Origin: Saprospiraceae bacterium | Lineage (GTDB): Bacteria; Bacteroidota; Bacteroidia; Chitinophagales; Saprospiraceae | NCBI GenBank assembly: GCA_020846655.1 | Contig: JADLDL010000195.1 | Location: 1 to 64,000, forward strand | DNA length: 64,000 bases | Reading direction: 5' to 3' | Shown: positions 28,084-37,316 of the stretch, one piece after another | Layout: each line of letters opens with the position of its first letter | Position numbering within the stretch: position 1 is the stretch's first letter | The notes under the pieces: generated by a model | Told to the model about the DNA's origin: nothing | Seen by the model: only the letters and a program-made list of their open reading frames with translations | Databases searched by the model: none | Program-made: the position numbers and the translations under genes

Positions 28084-29550
28084 ATGAAAAACAAATTCAT
28101 CCGTTCTGTTTTCGGATTGCTCCTGCTCGCCTTTTTGCCGTATCAATCCCGGGCCATCGACGCCGGTGTAAGTTACCTGGTGTACGCCACGCCGGAGAAA
28201 CCCTACCTGGAAATCAACATCGAAATTGCCGCCGCTTCGGTCACTTACAAACGGGTGGACAGCATTCATTTGCAGGCCGGCGTGGATGCGCTGATTTTGG
28301 TCAAACAAGGCGACAAGGTCATTAATTTTGAAAAATACCGACTGTCCAGCCCCCTCGTCGCATCGCCGGTAGCCCTGCTGGATGTGAAACGCTTGTTTAT
28401 CCCGGCCGGCGAATACCAACTGGAAATCTCGTTTCAGGACATCAACGATCCGGAGAACGCCCGCGAGATTAAAGCGCCCCTGAATGTAGACCTGGGCAAG
28501 GGCATTTACCTGTCGGATATCCTGCTGCTGCGCAGTTATCGCCCCGATGACTCGGACAGTCCTTTTACCAAAAACGGGTATTTTATGGAGCCGTTGGCGT
28601 TCAACTACTACGACCGAACCTCCACCATGCTCGCTTTTTACGCCGAAATTTACCATGCCGGAAAAACAGTGCCCGAAGACACCTACCTCGTGCGCTATTT
28701 TATTGAAGAAGAACTGGGCAACGGCGTCGTTCAACTGATCTCGGCCGGCAACCAGCGCAAAAAGACCTCTGCCATTGATGCGCTGCTGGTGCCGATGAAT
28801 ATTTCAAAGTTGAAAAGCGGCAACTATTTGCTCAGCGTTGAGTTGCGCAATTCGGCCAATGAATTGCTGACAGTGCGGAAACTGCAATTCCAACGCAGCA
28901 ACCCGTTCCTGGAAGTAGCGGAGACCGAATTGACCGAAGAACTGGTGGCTAAACAGTTTGTGACGGAATTGGACGAACCCAATTTGAAATACAGCCTGCG
29001 GGCGATTTCAGCACAAATGGCGGGCGACGACTCTGAAATCCTGAAGAACATCCTTCGGGGCGGCGACTTGAAGGCCATGCGCTATTTTCTGTTCCGGTAT
29101 TTTGTGCAAAAAGACCCGAACAACCCCGAGCAGGCCTATTTGGCCTATATGGAAGTGGCCGGCGCCGTGGACCAGCAGTTCAACAGCGGCTTCCGGCGGG
29201 GATTTGAGACCGACCGTGGCCGGGCCTTCATGCGCTACGGCAAGCCCGACGACATGATACACGTCGAAGACGACCCCAGCGCGCCGCCCTATGAAATCTG
29301 GGTGTACTACAACTTCCCCAAAACCCAACAAAAAAACGTGAAGTTCCTGTTTTACAACCCCAGCCTGGCCGGCGAAGACTTTATCCTGCTGCACTCCAAT
29401 GCCCGGGGCGAAATCAACAACCCGCGCTGGGAACGCGATTTGTACAAACGGAATGCCGGCGAACAATACCAGGGCGACAACGTGCAGGACGCCACGAGCA
29501 TGCAGCGCAACCTGGGCCGCAACGCGCGCACCTTTTTTGAAGATTTTTAA
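28084..29550 (+). CDS. GWxTD domain-containing secreted protein
   Basis: The start is set at 28084 (MKNKFIRSVFGLLLLAFLP), giving 488 aa with a signal peptide; the 17 residues before it are out of character. The C-terminal third holds the GWxTD domain in a variant form, FETDRGRAFMRYGKPDDM, followed by PPYEIWVYYN, which defines the family in Bacteroidota and Acidobacteriota. The domain has no known biochemical function. It follows the channel gene after 169 nt and ends just before a perfect hairpin repeat shared with the convergent parB. Confidence 0.85.
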   Translation: MKNKFIRSVFGLLLLAFLPYQSRAIDAGVSYLVYATPEKPYLEINIEIAAASVTYKRVDSIHLQAGVDALILVKQGDKVINFEKYRLSSPLVASPVALLDVKRLFIPAGEYQLEISFQDINDPENAREIKAPLNVDLGKGIYLSDILLLRSYRPDDSDSPFTKNGYFMEPLAFNYYDRTSTMLAFYAEIYHAGKTVPEDTYLVRYFIEEELGNGVVQLISAGNQRKKTSAIDALLVPMNISKLKSGNYLLSVELRNSANELLTVRKLQFQRSNPFLEVAETELTEELVAKQFVTELDEPNLKYSLRAISAQMAGDDSEILKNILRGGDLKAMRYFLFRYFVQKDPNNPEQAYLAYMEVAGAVDQQFNSGFRRGFETDRGRAFMRYGKPDDMIHVEDDPSAPPYEIWVYYNFPKTQQKNVKFLFYNPSLAGEDFILLHSNARGEINNPRWERDLYKRNAGEQYQGDNVQDATSMQRNLGRNARTFFEDF

Positions 29551-29623
29551 AACCTAAGTGCCCTTAGTGCTCTTAGTGGTTATAAATTTTTACCACTAAG
29601 AGCACTAAGGGCACTTAGGTTTT
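29549..29623. repeat. Perfect hairpin made of three 9-nt units per arm (copy 1), between convergent genes
   Basis: Arms of 32 nt pair without mismatch (29549-29580 with 29592-29623) around an 11-nt A/T loop. The right arm reads as CCACTAAGA-GCACTAAGG-GCACTTAGG. It lies between the GWxTD gene and parB, where it could act as a bidirectional terminator. Related copies are at 47607-47667 and 62705-62776. Confidence 0.85.
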
Positions 29624-29640
29624 CTTTGTAAAATACAGTC

Positions 29641-30552
29641 TTATTGCTCCACCTCGATCAAGTCGATGAGGCGGTTAAGTTCGGAATCGTTGTCGAATTT
29701 GATGACGATGTGGCCCTTGCCTTTGTCGTCGCGTTTCAGGTCGACCTTGGCGCCGAAGAACGAGCGGAACTGATCCTGGATGTTGCGGATGTGCTCGGGC
29801 AGGCGTTTGTCGACTTTGTTTTTCTTGTTGGAACGGTCTTCCTGGTGCCGTTCGATCAGGGTTTCCACGGCCCGTACGGAGAGCTCATCCTGGATGATTT
29901 GGCGCAGCAACGACAACTGGAACGCAACATCTTTCACACCCGCCAGGGCGCGGGCATGGCCCATGCTGAGTTTGCCGTCTTTGACGGCGTGTTGGATATC
30001 GACCGGGAGGCGCAGCAGGCGCAGGTAGTTAGTGATGGTGCTGCGTTGTTTGCCTACCCGCTCGGAGAGCAGTTCATCAGTCAGGCTGCACTCTTCTTTG
30101 AGGCGCTGGTAGGAAATGGCGACCTCGATAGCGTTCAGGTCCTGGCGCTGGATATTTTCGATCAGGGCCATTTCCAGCATTTGCTGGTCGTCGGCCAGGC
30201 GCACATAAGCCGGAATTTCACTGAGGCCTGCCATTTGGCTGGCGCGAAAACGGCGTTCGCCCGAAATCAGTTGGTAGGCTTTGTCGTGCAGGCGGCGCAC
30301 GGTCACGGGTTGGATGAGGCCGTGGACGCGGATGCTGTCGGTCAGTTCGTCGAGAGCGGTCTGATCGAACTCGGTGCGGGGCTGAAAGGGGTTGGCTTCA
30401 ATTTGTTCGACGGGCAACATCGCCACCGAGTGGGTCAGTTCGCGAACGACTTCCTGTGCGTTTTCCTGAACGGCTTGCTCGAGTTTTTGCGGGTTGGCGA
30501 GCAAGGCGCGGATACCTTTGCCGAAATCGGCTTTATTTGCTGTCTTTGCCAT
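29641..30552 (-). CDS. parB: Chromosome-partitioning protein ParB (Spo0J/Noc family)
   Basis: 303 aa, a standard ParB length. The CTPase/ParB-N domain at about 40-135 shows the motifs LPVEQIEANPFQPR, YQLISGERRFRASQMAGL and ALIENIQRQDLNAIE. The helix-turn-helix parS-binding domain follows at about 145-215 (RVGKQRSTITNYLRLLRLP, KLSMGHARAL). The C-terminal dimerisation segment is short. It binds parS and spreads to segregate the origin region with ParA, which is 8 nt upstream in the same operon. No parS site could be recognised in the window. Confidence 0.95.
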   Translation of the reverse strand: MAKTANKADFGKGIRALLANPQKLEQAVQENAQEVVRELTHSVAMLPVEQIEANPFQPRTEFDQTALDELTDSIRVHGLIQPVTVRRLHDKAYQLISGERRFRASQMAGLSEIPAYVRLADDQQMLEMALIENIQRQDLNAIEVAISYQRLKEECSLTDELLSERVGKQRSTITNYLRLLRLPVDIQHAVKDGKLSMGHARALAGVKDVAFQLSLLRQIIQDELSVRAVETLIERHQEDRSNKKNKVDKRLPEHIRNIQDQFRSFFGAKVDLKRDDKGKGHIVIKFDNDSELNRLIDLIEVEQ

Positions 30553-30560
30553 AAGTTGTA

Positions 30561-31331
30561 TTAGTTGGCCCGGTTCCGGCGCAAAAACTCCTCTGCCAGG
30601 TTAAAAAAGTTGACGGCGCCTTTGCTGCTCACATCATACATAGCCACCGGAATATGTTGCATGGGCGCTTCCGCTACGCGGGAATTGCGGTGGATAATGG
30701 TTTCATACACGTAGTCGTTGCTGCTGTTGCGCACCTCTTCTACGATGGCGTTGGCCAAGCGCAGGCGGCTGTCGTACATGGAAATCAGGAGGCCTTCCAC
30801 CTGCAGTTCGGGGTTGTAGCCTTGTTTTACCAGGGCAATTGTATTTTTCAGTTTGGCGAGCCCTTCGAACGAGAACATCTCGCATTGCACCGGAATCAGC
30901 ACCGTATCGGCAGCGACCAGGGCATTGACGGTGATCAGGCCGAGCGAGGGCAGGCAATCGATGAAAATAAAGTCAAAATCGTCGCGAATTTTGGCCACGA
31001 TATGGCGCAAAATATACTCCCGGTTGGGTTTGTTGACCAATTCGACTTCGGCGCCCACCAGGTTGATGCTGGCAGGGAGCAGCCACAGGTTGGGCGTTTC
31101 GGTGGCCAGGATGGCTTCGCGTGGGTCGGCATCGTTCACCAGGCAATCGTACAAACTCCTGGTTTCCTCACTGGTGATGACCCCAACGCCGGAAGACGCA
31201 TTCGACTGCGGGTCGGAATCGATCAGGAGTACTTTTTTTTCCAGGATCGCCAGGGAGGCGGCCAGGTTGATGGCGGTGGTGGTTTTTCCGACGCCGCCTT
31301 TCTGATTGGCAATAGTGATGATTTTGCTCAT
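30561..31331 (-). CDS. parA: Chromosome-partitioning ATPase ParA (Soj family)
   Basis: 256 aa, with no N-terminal DNA-binding extension, as in chromosomal Soj. The deviant Walker A is [14 protein letters not shown] (about 11-24), Walker A' is [11 protein letters not shown], and Walker B is [14 protein letters not shown]. The dimeric ATPase binds nucleoid DNA and moves ParB-parS complexes. It is the first gene of a two-gene parA-parB operon. Confidence 0.96.
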   Translation of the reverse strand: MSKIITIANQKGGVGKTTTAINLAASLAILEKKVLLIDSDPQSNASSGVGVITSEETRSLYDCLVNDADPREAILATETPNLWLLPASINLVGAEVELVNKPNREYILRHIVAKIRDDFDFIFIDCLPSLGLITVNALVAADTVLIPVQCEMFSFEGLAKLKNTIALVKQGYNPELQVEGLLISMYDSRLRLANAIVEEVRNSSNDYVYETIIHRNSRVAEAPMQHIPVAMYDVSSKGAVNFFNLAEEFLRRNRAN

Positions 31332-31411
31332 GACTGGATGGTGATGCTTCTGTTTTGCCGTTGTATGTTAAAAACGAAGACTTGGTAGAGGCTAGGTCGA
31401 TGAAAGGAGGC

Positions 31412-32095
31412 TTAAAATGCTTTTTGCTCGCCAATTTCCATCAAAATCAGTTCTTTTCCTTTTGCTGCGAAAGCAGCCTGAGCCGCTTCATGGTCAATTT
31501 TTATATACCCGAAGGTATCAAAATGGCAACCGACAATGGTGGAACAATGGATAAAACCGCTGGCCAGCAGCGCGTCGTGATAGTCCATCGTAAAATTGGA
31601 ACCGATGGGTAGGATGGCCAGGTCCAGCGGCGGACAAGTCATGGGAATCAACTCCATGTCGCGCGTCAGGGCCGTATCGCCCGACACATAAAACGTGCCG
31701 TCGGCGGTATTGACCACAAAACCCGCCGGTTCGCCGGCATAGGTTCCATCGTGAAAACTGCTGCTGTGTACGGCATTCACCATTTTTACCCGGCCAAAAT
31801 CAAACGACCACCAGCCGCCTTTGTTCATCGGGTGCGTGGTGTAGCCTTTGGCGCTGGCAAAAACATGGACCTCATAGATCCCAACGACCACGGCCGAGGG
31901 GTTGTGTTGCATCACCGCATCCAGGTCGCCGATATGGTCGGAGTGGCCGTGGGTGATCAAAACATAATCACAATGAATATCCGCAGCCCGTACACTTCCG
32001 GCCAAGGTGTTGCCCGAAAAGAACGGATCGAAGAGCAGGCGTTTGCCGCCGGCTTCGATCAAAAAGCAGGAATGTCCGTAATACGTTACTTTCAT
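31412..32095 (-). CDS. UPF0173-family metallo-beta-lactamase-fold hydrolase
   Basis: 227 aa from the ATG at 32095 (MKVTYYGHSCFLIE). The metal-binding signature THGHSDHIGD (HxHxDH) is present with further ligands in NAVHSSSFHDG, YVSGDTALTRD and VGCHFDTF, the pattern of the UPF0173 group. These are cytoplasmic metal hydrolases with poorly known substrates. A consensus promoter is found 40 nt upstream of the start. Confidence 0.9.
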   Translation of the reverse strand: MKVTYYGHSCFLIEAGGKRLLFDPFFSGNTLAGSVRAADIHCDYVLITHGHSDHIGDLDAVMQHNPSAVVVGIYEVHVFASAKGYTTHPMNKGGWWSFDFGRVKMVNAVHSSSFHDGTYAGEPAGFVVNTADGTFYVSGDTALTRDMELIPMTCPPLDLAILPIGSNFTMDYHDALLASGFIHCSTIVGCHFDTFGYIKIDHEAAQAAFAAKGKELILMEIGEQKAF

Positions 32096-32134
32096 AATCA
32101 AAGGCTAAACCGAACCGGAATCCGGTAATTCGGG

Positions 32135-32163
32135 CAAAGATACTTGCAGCCCGTAGAAAACAA
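32135..32163 (-). promoter_or_regulatory. Consensus promoter of the UPF0173 hydrolase gene
   Basis: Reading leftward, TTG (32163-32161), an 18-nt spacer and TATCTTTG (32142-32135) match the Bacteroidota promoter pattern; the ATG is at 32095. Confidence 0.65.
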
Positions 32164-32182
32164 GGCGGCTTCCCGGTTGAAG

Positions 32183-32217
32183 TTATCCACGCAAAATTGG
32201 GGATAAGATGTGGAAAA
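32183..32217. other. Cluster of three near-consensus DnaA boxes
   Basis: TTATCCACG (32183-32191), TGGGGATAA (32198-32206) and TGTGGAAAA (32209-32217) each match the DnaA box TTATCCACA or its complement at 8 of 9 positions, packed within 35 nt. They lie in a 138-nt gap about 0.9 kb from parA. Whether DnaA binds here is unknown. Confidence 0.35.
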
Positions 32218-32233
32218 GTGTTGGCAACAGGCC

Positions 32234-33781
32234 TTAGCGTCCGATCCAGGCCTTTCTGAATTTCCATTGCGCCGGCACGGGATTGGCCGTAATCTTGATG
32301 GTACGCTCCCTGGCGTCGTACAGCATGCCCGCCTTCAGCAGGTAATCAGCCAGGGGAAGCGGCTCGCTATTTTCCACATAGCGGCTGAAAAAATCGCGGA
32401 TTTCAGGAAAAGTCATCGCCGTGATCTCGTCAAACAGGGTTTCTTCGGCAAACGGTTGGTTGGGGCCATACTTTTTCATCAGGTCCCGCACCAACATTTG
32501 CAGGTTGTACTTCCCCTCCGAAAGGTCCACCAGCCGCAAATCGAGGCACATATTGACGAGGGCCCCGCGCAGGTACACGTTGTAGTATTGGTCCTGGTGT
32601 GCCATGGCATTCCGGCTCAGGTCGGTGAGGGAGAGTTTCGCATCATACTGCTGCATGTCCCGACACTTGGACTCGATGTTTTGCAAAAAATCGCCCAACG
32701 GCATCAGGCCTGTTTTTACCGGCATGTGGTAGGCCAGGTATTCCGTCAGCCCTTCGTACAGCCACAGGTGTTTGGATTGCTCGGGGTTGATAAAATTGTA
32801 TTGGTCAATTTTTTCCGAATGCAGGTGCAAGGGCGTGAGCACATGAAAAAACTCATGTAGCGACAGATTTTTGAGCATACCGGCAATTTTACCCATGCCC
32901 CTGCCCGAATACAGGTAGAGGGAGGAGCGGTTGTGCTCCAGGGCATCGCCCAGCATATTGTCGTTTTCAACCGGTTCAAAATACACGAGGTAGGAGTAGT
33001 GCCGCACCGGCAGCGAATCGCCCAGATAGCCCAACATGGCTTCCAGTTGGGGTTGGATATCGTCGCGGATAAAGCGGGCGTAGGGGTAATTGTGCCCCGG
33101 CAAGGCGTTGACGACCGCGATGAGGATTTCTGTTCCAGCCACCTGAAACTGTGCCGTATCCGGCTCGCCGAACAGAATGGGCGCATCGACCAATTCGCGG
33201 TAGTTGGGCGCTGAAAACCCTTCCAGGGAATCGTTGCGCAAGATATTGTTCAGTTCAGTGGCGCCGTAAAATCCCTTGGGTTTGCGAAACTGCACGCTGT
33301 ACGGCCGCTCCGTTTGGCCTTCAAAAAAGCCGAACAGCGTATTGTGGTTGATCACAAAGCCTTCGCCGGGGTTGTAGGTTGAACCAGCGGAGCGGTAAAA
33401 ATCCGACTTGAAATCAGCCAGGTTGTCCCAGGTATCATCTACCGAATAACTGATCCGCGCGACCCGTTTTCCCTGCTCGATGCGCCACACATTGGGGTTC
33501 TCCTGTTGCACCGGCAGGGGTTTGTTTTTTGAATCAAAGGCCTGAAAATCATGCACATACTGTCCAAAATCCATTGCTCCGTAAATACCTGGCACCATCT
33601 TGGGCAGGCAATAGCGCAAATCATTTGATTTTTGACGGGGCGGGATCAGTTCCACCTGCAGGCGGTCGCCTTCGCAACGGGTCAGGTCGACTGAAAACTG
33701 ATACGTATCTTTTGCGGCGTTCTGCGCCTGCACCAGTCCGGCGAATCCGGTGATCAACAGCACTAGGGTTGTTTTTTTCAT
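32234..33781 (-). CDS. M61-family metallopeptidase (glycyl aminopeptidase-like)
   Basis: 515 aa from the ATG at 33781, with a signal peptide ending near LVQAQ. The zinc site is HEFFH within NLSLHEFFHVLTPL (about residues 310-323), and the third-ligand region is WLYEGLTEYLAYH, as in the M61 family. The N-terminal beta-rich half (about 20-250) matches the peptidase M61 N-terminal domain. There is no obvious PDZ domain, which many family members carry. It probably acts in the periplasm on peptides with N-terminal glycine or alanine. Confidence 0.9.
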   Translation of the reverse strand: MKKTTLVLLITGFAGLVQAQNAAKDTYQFSVDLTRCEGDRLQVELIPPRQKSNDLRYCLPKMVPGIYGAMDFGQYVHDFQAFDSKNKPLPVQQENPNVWRIEQGKRVARISYSVDDTWDNLADFKSDFYRSAGSTYNPGEGFVINHNTLFGFFEGQTERPYSVQFRKPKGFYGATELNNILRNDSLEGFSAPNYRELVDAPILFGEPDTAQFQVAGTEILIAVVNALPGHNYPYARFIRDDIQPQLEAMLGYLGDSLPVRHYSYLVYFEPVENDNMLGDALEHNRSSLYLYSGRGMGKIAGMLKNLSLHEFFHVLTPLHLHSEKIDQYNFINPEQSKHLWLYEGLTEYLAYHMPVKTGLMPLGDFLQNIESKCRDMQQYDAKLSLTDLSRNAMAHQDQYYNVYLRGALVNMCLDLRLVDLSEGKYNLQMLVRDLMKKYGPNQPFAEETLFDEITAMTFPEIRDFFSRYVENSEPLPLADYLLKAGMLYDARERTIKITANPVPAQWKFRKAWIGR

Positions 33782-33883
33782 GCACATGGTTAAAACTCAC
33801 GTTCAACTTCGAAGTCAGCGCAACAAGGCGAAGCACCTACACCATGCTCGTCGTTGTGCCTGAGAGCAATAAAATGAGGGTCG

Positions 33884-33891
33884 CAAAAGTA
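33884..33891 (-). promoter_or_regulatory. -7 element upstream of the M61 peptidase gene
   Basis: The minus strand reads TACTTTTG, an exact TAnnTTTG box, about 100 nt before the ATG and just outside the end of the GT4 gene. No matching TTG is at the right distance. Confidence 0.4.
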
Positions 33892-33902
33892 ACGGAAATC
33901 AA

Positions 33903-35129
33903 TCAACCTTCCACGGCCAGTGGCTGCCGGGCCAGCAAGGCGCGGTAGTGTTGCAACAAAGCGCTGGACACCTCCAGGGTGTCAAAATGCGTGCTGCAAA
34001 ACGCCCGGGCATTTTTACCGAGTTGCATCAGCCCGGCGCCTTCGTTCTGACACCAGCGCAGGGCTTGCACAAACTCCTCCGGTGTATCGGCCACCAATAC
34101 TTCTTCGCGGTGCCGGGCGTCCACCCCTTCCAGGCCAATCGTGGTGCTCAACACTGCTTTTCTAAGCGCCATACCTTCCAGAATTTTGGCGCGCATGCCG
34201 CTCCCGGAGAGCAGCGGCACCACCATGACTGAGTGTTGGTTGGTAAATGCGGCGGCATCGGGCACTTCGCCGTGTACCTGCACCCGGGGCAGTTGAAGCG
34301 TCCGGAGCCAGTCCGGTGTATTGCGGCCGGCGATATGGAACTGAAGATCCGGGAAGGCCGGCGCCAGCACGGGCGTCCACACCTCTTCCAAAAACCAGCG
34401 CAGGCCTTCGTCGTTGGGCATCCAGTCGAGCGACCCGATAAAGCCCAGGCTGAGGGGGCGCCGAAAACTGCTGTAGTCGGGTGTGTAGTCGCGGCAATCG
34501 AGCCCGATAGGGGCCACAATGGCCGGGCGGTACAAGCCCAATTGTTTGAATTGTTCGATATCGCGTTGGGTGATGCCGATCAGCAGGTCGCAGCGGTTGA
34601 TCTGCTCGGCTTCAAACTTCTTCAAGCGTGGGGTGATCCGGTCCAGGTACCAGCGTTTGAGGCGCCCGCTGCGCGTGGCAATCCGTTCCCAGATTTCGTG
34701 CTCCACATTGTGGGTGCGCAGGGCAATCGGGGCTTTGGAATATTTCCGGATGACCGGGATATACGGCGCCAGGTACAGCGTTTCCAACTGAATGATGTCA
34801 AATTCCTCCTGGAGCAGCAGTTGTGCCAGTTTTTCGGCAAACTCTGGGTTGTCAAACCGTTCGATATGGTACGAGCGGTCAGAAAATAAATTTTGTAACG
34901 CGGCAGCGGGTTTGATCCGGTTATCGATATCGACCGTATGAATGGCTTGGTAATGATTGAAATGCGCAGGGAGTTGGTCCAGGTCAAACCAGTGTTTGCT
35001 GGTGTTCATCGCCAGCAAAGTCACCGCACAACCCAACTCGTCGAGGCCTCGGGCGAGGTGTGCAATGGCCAGGCTTTCACCGTCTTTGAGGGGGTAAGGA
35101 AACTTTTTACTGAGTTGGAGAATCTTCAT
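33903..35129 (-). CDS. Family 4 glycosyltransferase
   Basis: From the ATG at 35129 (MKILQLSKKFPYPLKDG) the protein is 408 aa; the 84 residues upstream in the track ORF have no GT character. It is a GT-B fold enzyme: the N-terminal acceptor half shows the usual glycine-rich start and APIALRTHNVEHEIWERI. The C-terminal nucleotide-sugar half has LGFIGSLDWMPNDEGLRWF and the EX7E-like region around LLSGSGMRAKILEGMALRKAVLST. It probably transfers a sugar to a lipid or polysaccharide acceptor at the cytoplasmic membrane. No polysaccharide cluster surrounds it. Confidence 0.88.
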   Translation of the reverse strand: MKILQLSKKFPYPLKDGESLAIAHLARGLDELGCAVTLLAMNTSKHWFDLDQLPAHFNHYQAIHTVDIDNRIKPAAALQNLFSDRSYHIERFDNPEFAEKLAQLLLQEEFDIIQLETLYLAPYIPVIRKYSKAPIALRTHNVEHEIWERIATRSGRLKRWYLDRITPRLKKFEAEQINRCDLLIGITQRDIEQFKQLGLYRPAIVAPIGLDCRDYTPDYSSFRRPLSLGFIGSLDWMPNDEGLRWFLEEVWTPVLAPAFPDLQFHIAGRNTPDWLRTLQLPRVQVHGEVPDAAAFTNQHSVMVVPLLSGSGMRAKILEGMALRKAVLSTTIGLEGVDARHREEVLVADTPEEFVQALRWCQNEGAGLMQLGKNARAFCSTHFDTLEVSSALLQHYRALLARQPLAVEG

Positions 35130-35278
35130 AAATGCTCGCGGAATAAAGAAAGCAGGTCGTGGATTAGAAACAAGCCCTGGATGTCGGGCGGCGAAAGTAC
35201 AGGAGTTTGGCAGTATGCCGGACTTCGTCGAAGTTATGTTTTTATCATTTTTCCCGCCAATTGGCTGGCCCGGACAAG

Positions 35279-35286
35279 TATCTTTG
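35279..35286 (+). promoter_or_regulatory. Candidate -7 element for the LolD-like gene and alkaline phosphatase
   Basis: TATCTTTG is an exact TAnnTTTG box; a TTG lies only 15 nt upstream, shorter than usual. The rest of the 279-nt gap between the divergent GT4 and LolD genes holds nothing else I can name. Confidence 0.35.
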
Positions 35287-35408
35287 CCGCCGGCCTGCTT
35301 CGAAACGGTCGTCTGCGCCACCGCACGAAAGCGCTGCCGGCCCGCATCGGTCCAAAAAATATTGCCCACCAGGGCATTCATGCAGTAGACTTGTTTAAAA
35401 AATTGCCA

Positions 35409-36062
35409 ATGGTTCTTCAGGCAAAAGATATTTATAAATCCTTCGGTCAGTTACCGATTTTGAAAGGCGTGAACGTGGAGGTATCCCGGGGCGAAGTCGT
35501 GAGCATCGTGGGCAAATCCGGCGCTGGCAAAAGCACCTTGTTGCACATTCTGGGAACGCTGGACAACGCCGACCAGGGGCAAATTACGATCAACAACACG
35601 GCTGTCCGAAACCTGAGCCCCCGCCCACTCGCCGCGTTTCGCAACCGGCACATAGGGTTTGTCTTTCAGTTTCACCACCTGTTGCCGGAATTTTCAGCCC
35701 TGGAAAACGTGTGCATCCCGGGGTTTATCCGCAAACAGGAGGAAGCTGCTGTTAAACAACGTGCCACCGAATTATTGGATTTTCTGGGCCTTTCGCACCG
35801 GCTGCAACACAAACCGACCGAACTCAGCGGCGGCGAGCAACAACGCGTAGCCGTAGCCCGTGCCCTGGTCAACCAGCCGGATATTATTTTTGCCGACGAA
35901 CCAACAGGCAACCTGGACAGCGCTGCTTCCCAGGACCTGCACCGGCTCATCCGCCGCCTGAGCGATGAATACCGCCAGACGTTTGTGATTGTCACCCATA
36001 ACAAAGAACTTGCCGACCTGTCTGACCGCTGCCTGGAAATGCGAGACGGGCTACTGGTCTAA
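35409..36062 (+). CDS. lolD: ABC transporter ATP-binding protein, LolD-like
   Basis: The start is placed at 35409 (MVLQAKDIYKSFGQ), giving 217 aa, the usual LolD/MacB ATPase size; the track ORF extends far upstream with no homology. Walker A is GKSGAGKSTLLHILG, the Q-loop is FVFQFHHLLPEFSALENV, the ABC signature is LSGGEQQRVAVARAL, Walker B is IIFADEPTGNLD, and the switch histidine is in VIVTHN. The LLPEFxALEN phrase is characteristic of LolD, which powers release of lipoproteins from the inner membrane. The permease LolCE gene is not next to it. It is 12 nt upstream of the phosphatase gene. Confidence 0.85.
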   Translation: MVLQAKDIYKSFGQLPILKGVNVEVSRGEVVSIVGKSGAGKSTLLHILGTLDNADQGQITINNTAVRNLSPRPLAAFRNRHIGFVFQFHHLLPEFSALENVCIPGFIRKQEEAAVKQRATELLDFLGLSHRLQHKPTELSGGEQQRVAVARALVNQPDIIFADEPTGNLDSAASQDLHRLIRRLSDEYRQTFVIVTHNKELADLSDRCLEMRDGLLV

Positions 36063-36074
36063 CTTTAGAGAACG

Positions 36075-37190
36075 ATGTCTTTCCGGTTTTTGCTGCCTGC
36101 CGTTTTGGTTTTTTTTGCCTGTCGTTCCGCACACTCGCCAGCCGCCCTGACCTTGCCGCCACCCAAAGCCGAGCGGCCCAAAAATATCATCCTGCTGATC
36201 GGAGACGGCATGGCCACGGCCCAGGTTTCGGCCGGTTTGTATTGGAAAGGTGTGGGAAAATCTGTTTGGGAGCGTTTTCCCACCATCGGTTTTCACAAAA
36301 GCCATGCCCACGACGAGCGCGTCACCGACTCTGCCGCCGGCGCCACAGCCTTTGCCTGCGGCCATAAAACCGTCAACGGCGCCATCGGCGTGCTCCCCGA
36401 TTACAGCCCCTGCCAAACGATACTGGAAGACCTCGACGCCCTGGGCTGGGCCACGGGCATGGTCGTTACCTGCTCGGCGACCCACGCCACACCGGCCAGT
36501 TTTATCGCCCATCAGGACTTGCGGGCCTTTACCGAAGCCATCGCCGACGACTATCTGCACACCGCTCTCGATTGTTTTATCGGCGGCGGAAAAGGGTATT
36601 TTAACGACCGGCCCGACAAAAAAAACCTGCTCGACTCCCTGGCCGATCGCGGCTATGTGATCCGCTCAGGTACCGGCTTTGGCCGCCTGCCTATGGATGG
36701 TTCCGCGCCGTTTATGTTGTTCACCGCTGACCGCGAGCCGGGCACCGCCTCCGCCGGACGTCATTATTTGCCGCAGGCAACCAAAAAAACATGCGAATAC
36801 CTGCAAAAACGCAGCGAAAAGGGCTTTTTCCTGATGGTAGAAGGCAGCCAGATCGATTGGGCCCTGCACGCCAACGACCGCAGTTGGCTGAAAGCCGAAA
36901 TGCTGGACTTCGATGAAACCGTCAGCGAAGCGCTGCAGTTTGCCGCAGTCAACGGCGAAACCCTCGTCGTGGTGACCGGCGACCACGAGTGCGGCGGCTG
37001 TTCGCTCAATCCAGGCGAAGGCAAACGCGAGTTCCGGCCCGCCTTCGCCTCGCGGCTCCACTCCGCTTCCATGGTGCCCGTGTATGCCTATGGCCCACAG
37101 AGCCAAACCTTTTCCGGCATCTACCAAAACACAGCTATTTACGGCAAAATCTGGGCGGCTCTGGGCATGCCGAATGGAGCAGGTAAGTAG
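36075..37190 (+). CDS. Alkaline phosphatase (PhoA superfamily), lipoprotein
   Basis: 371 aa with a lipobox-like VFFAC at about residues 12-16, so it is probably a membrane-anchored periplasmic enzyme. It shows the metal-binding start NIILLIGDGM, the nucleophile serine in RVTDSAAGATAFACG, the metal ligands in MVEGSQIDWALHAND, and VVTGDHECGG. It hydrolyses phosphate monoesters at high pH. At 371 residues it is compact for the family, lacking crown-domain insertions. It probably shares a transcript with the LolD-like gene. Confidence 0.92.
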   Translation: MSFRFLLPAVLVFFACRSAHSPAALTLPPPKAERPKNIILLIGDGMATAQVSAGLYWKGVGKSVWERFPTIGFHKSHAHDERVTDSAAGATAFACGHKTVNGAIGVLPDYSPCQTILEDLDALGWATGMVVTCSATHATPASFIAHQDLRAFTEAIADDYLHTALDCFIGGGKGYFNDRPDKKNLLDSLADRGYVIRSGTGFGRLPMDGSAPFMLFTADREPGTASAGRHYLPQATKKTCEYLQKRSEKGFFLMVEGSQIDWALHANDRSWLKAEMLDFDETVSEALQFAAVNGETLVVVTGDHECGGCSLNPGEGKREFRPAFASRLHSASMVPVYAYGPQSQTFSGIYQNTAIYGKIWAALGMPNGAGK

Positions 37191-37235
37191 AAAATTTGAC
37201 TGAACAGCAAGCGCGGGCAGACCATAAAATAGCTG

Positions 37236-37243
37236 TAATTTTG
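37236..37243 (+). promoter_or_regulatory. -7 element upstream of the phosphohexomutase gene
   Basis: TAATTTTG is an exact TAnnTTTG box, 74 nt before the favoured TTG start codon. No well-spaced TTG is present upstream. Confidence 0.4.
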
Positions 37244-37316
37244 CCCCGTCCTCCCACCCCGGATGTCTGTGCACATCCCGAATTCAACTTGCAAATCATT
37301 CAAAAACAGACACGTT

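Noticed and set aside
29549-29623. CRISPR repeats
   Set aside because: The repeated units are contiguous 9-mers in a hairpin with no spacers, and no cas genes are present.
29641-31331. A parS site in or near parAB
   Set aside because: I found no sequence close to the usual TGTTTCACGTGAAACA palindrome in the window.
34938-35408. The long N-terminal extension of the LolD-like ORF
   Set aside because: It overlaps the divergent GT4 gene and its upstream region; ABC homology begins at the ATG 35409.
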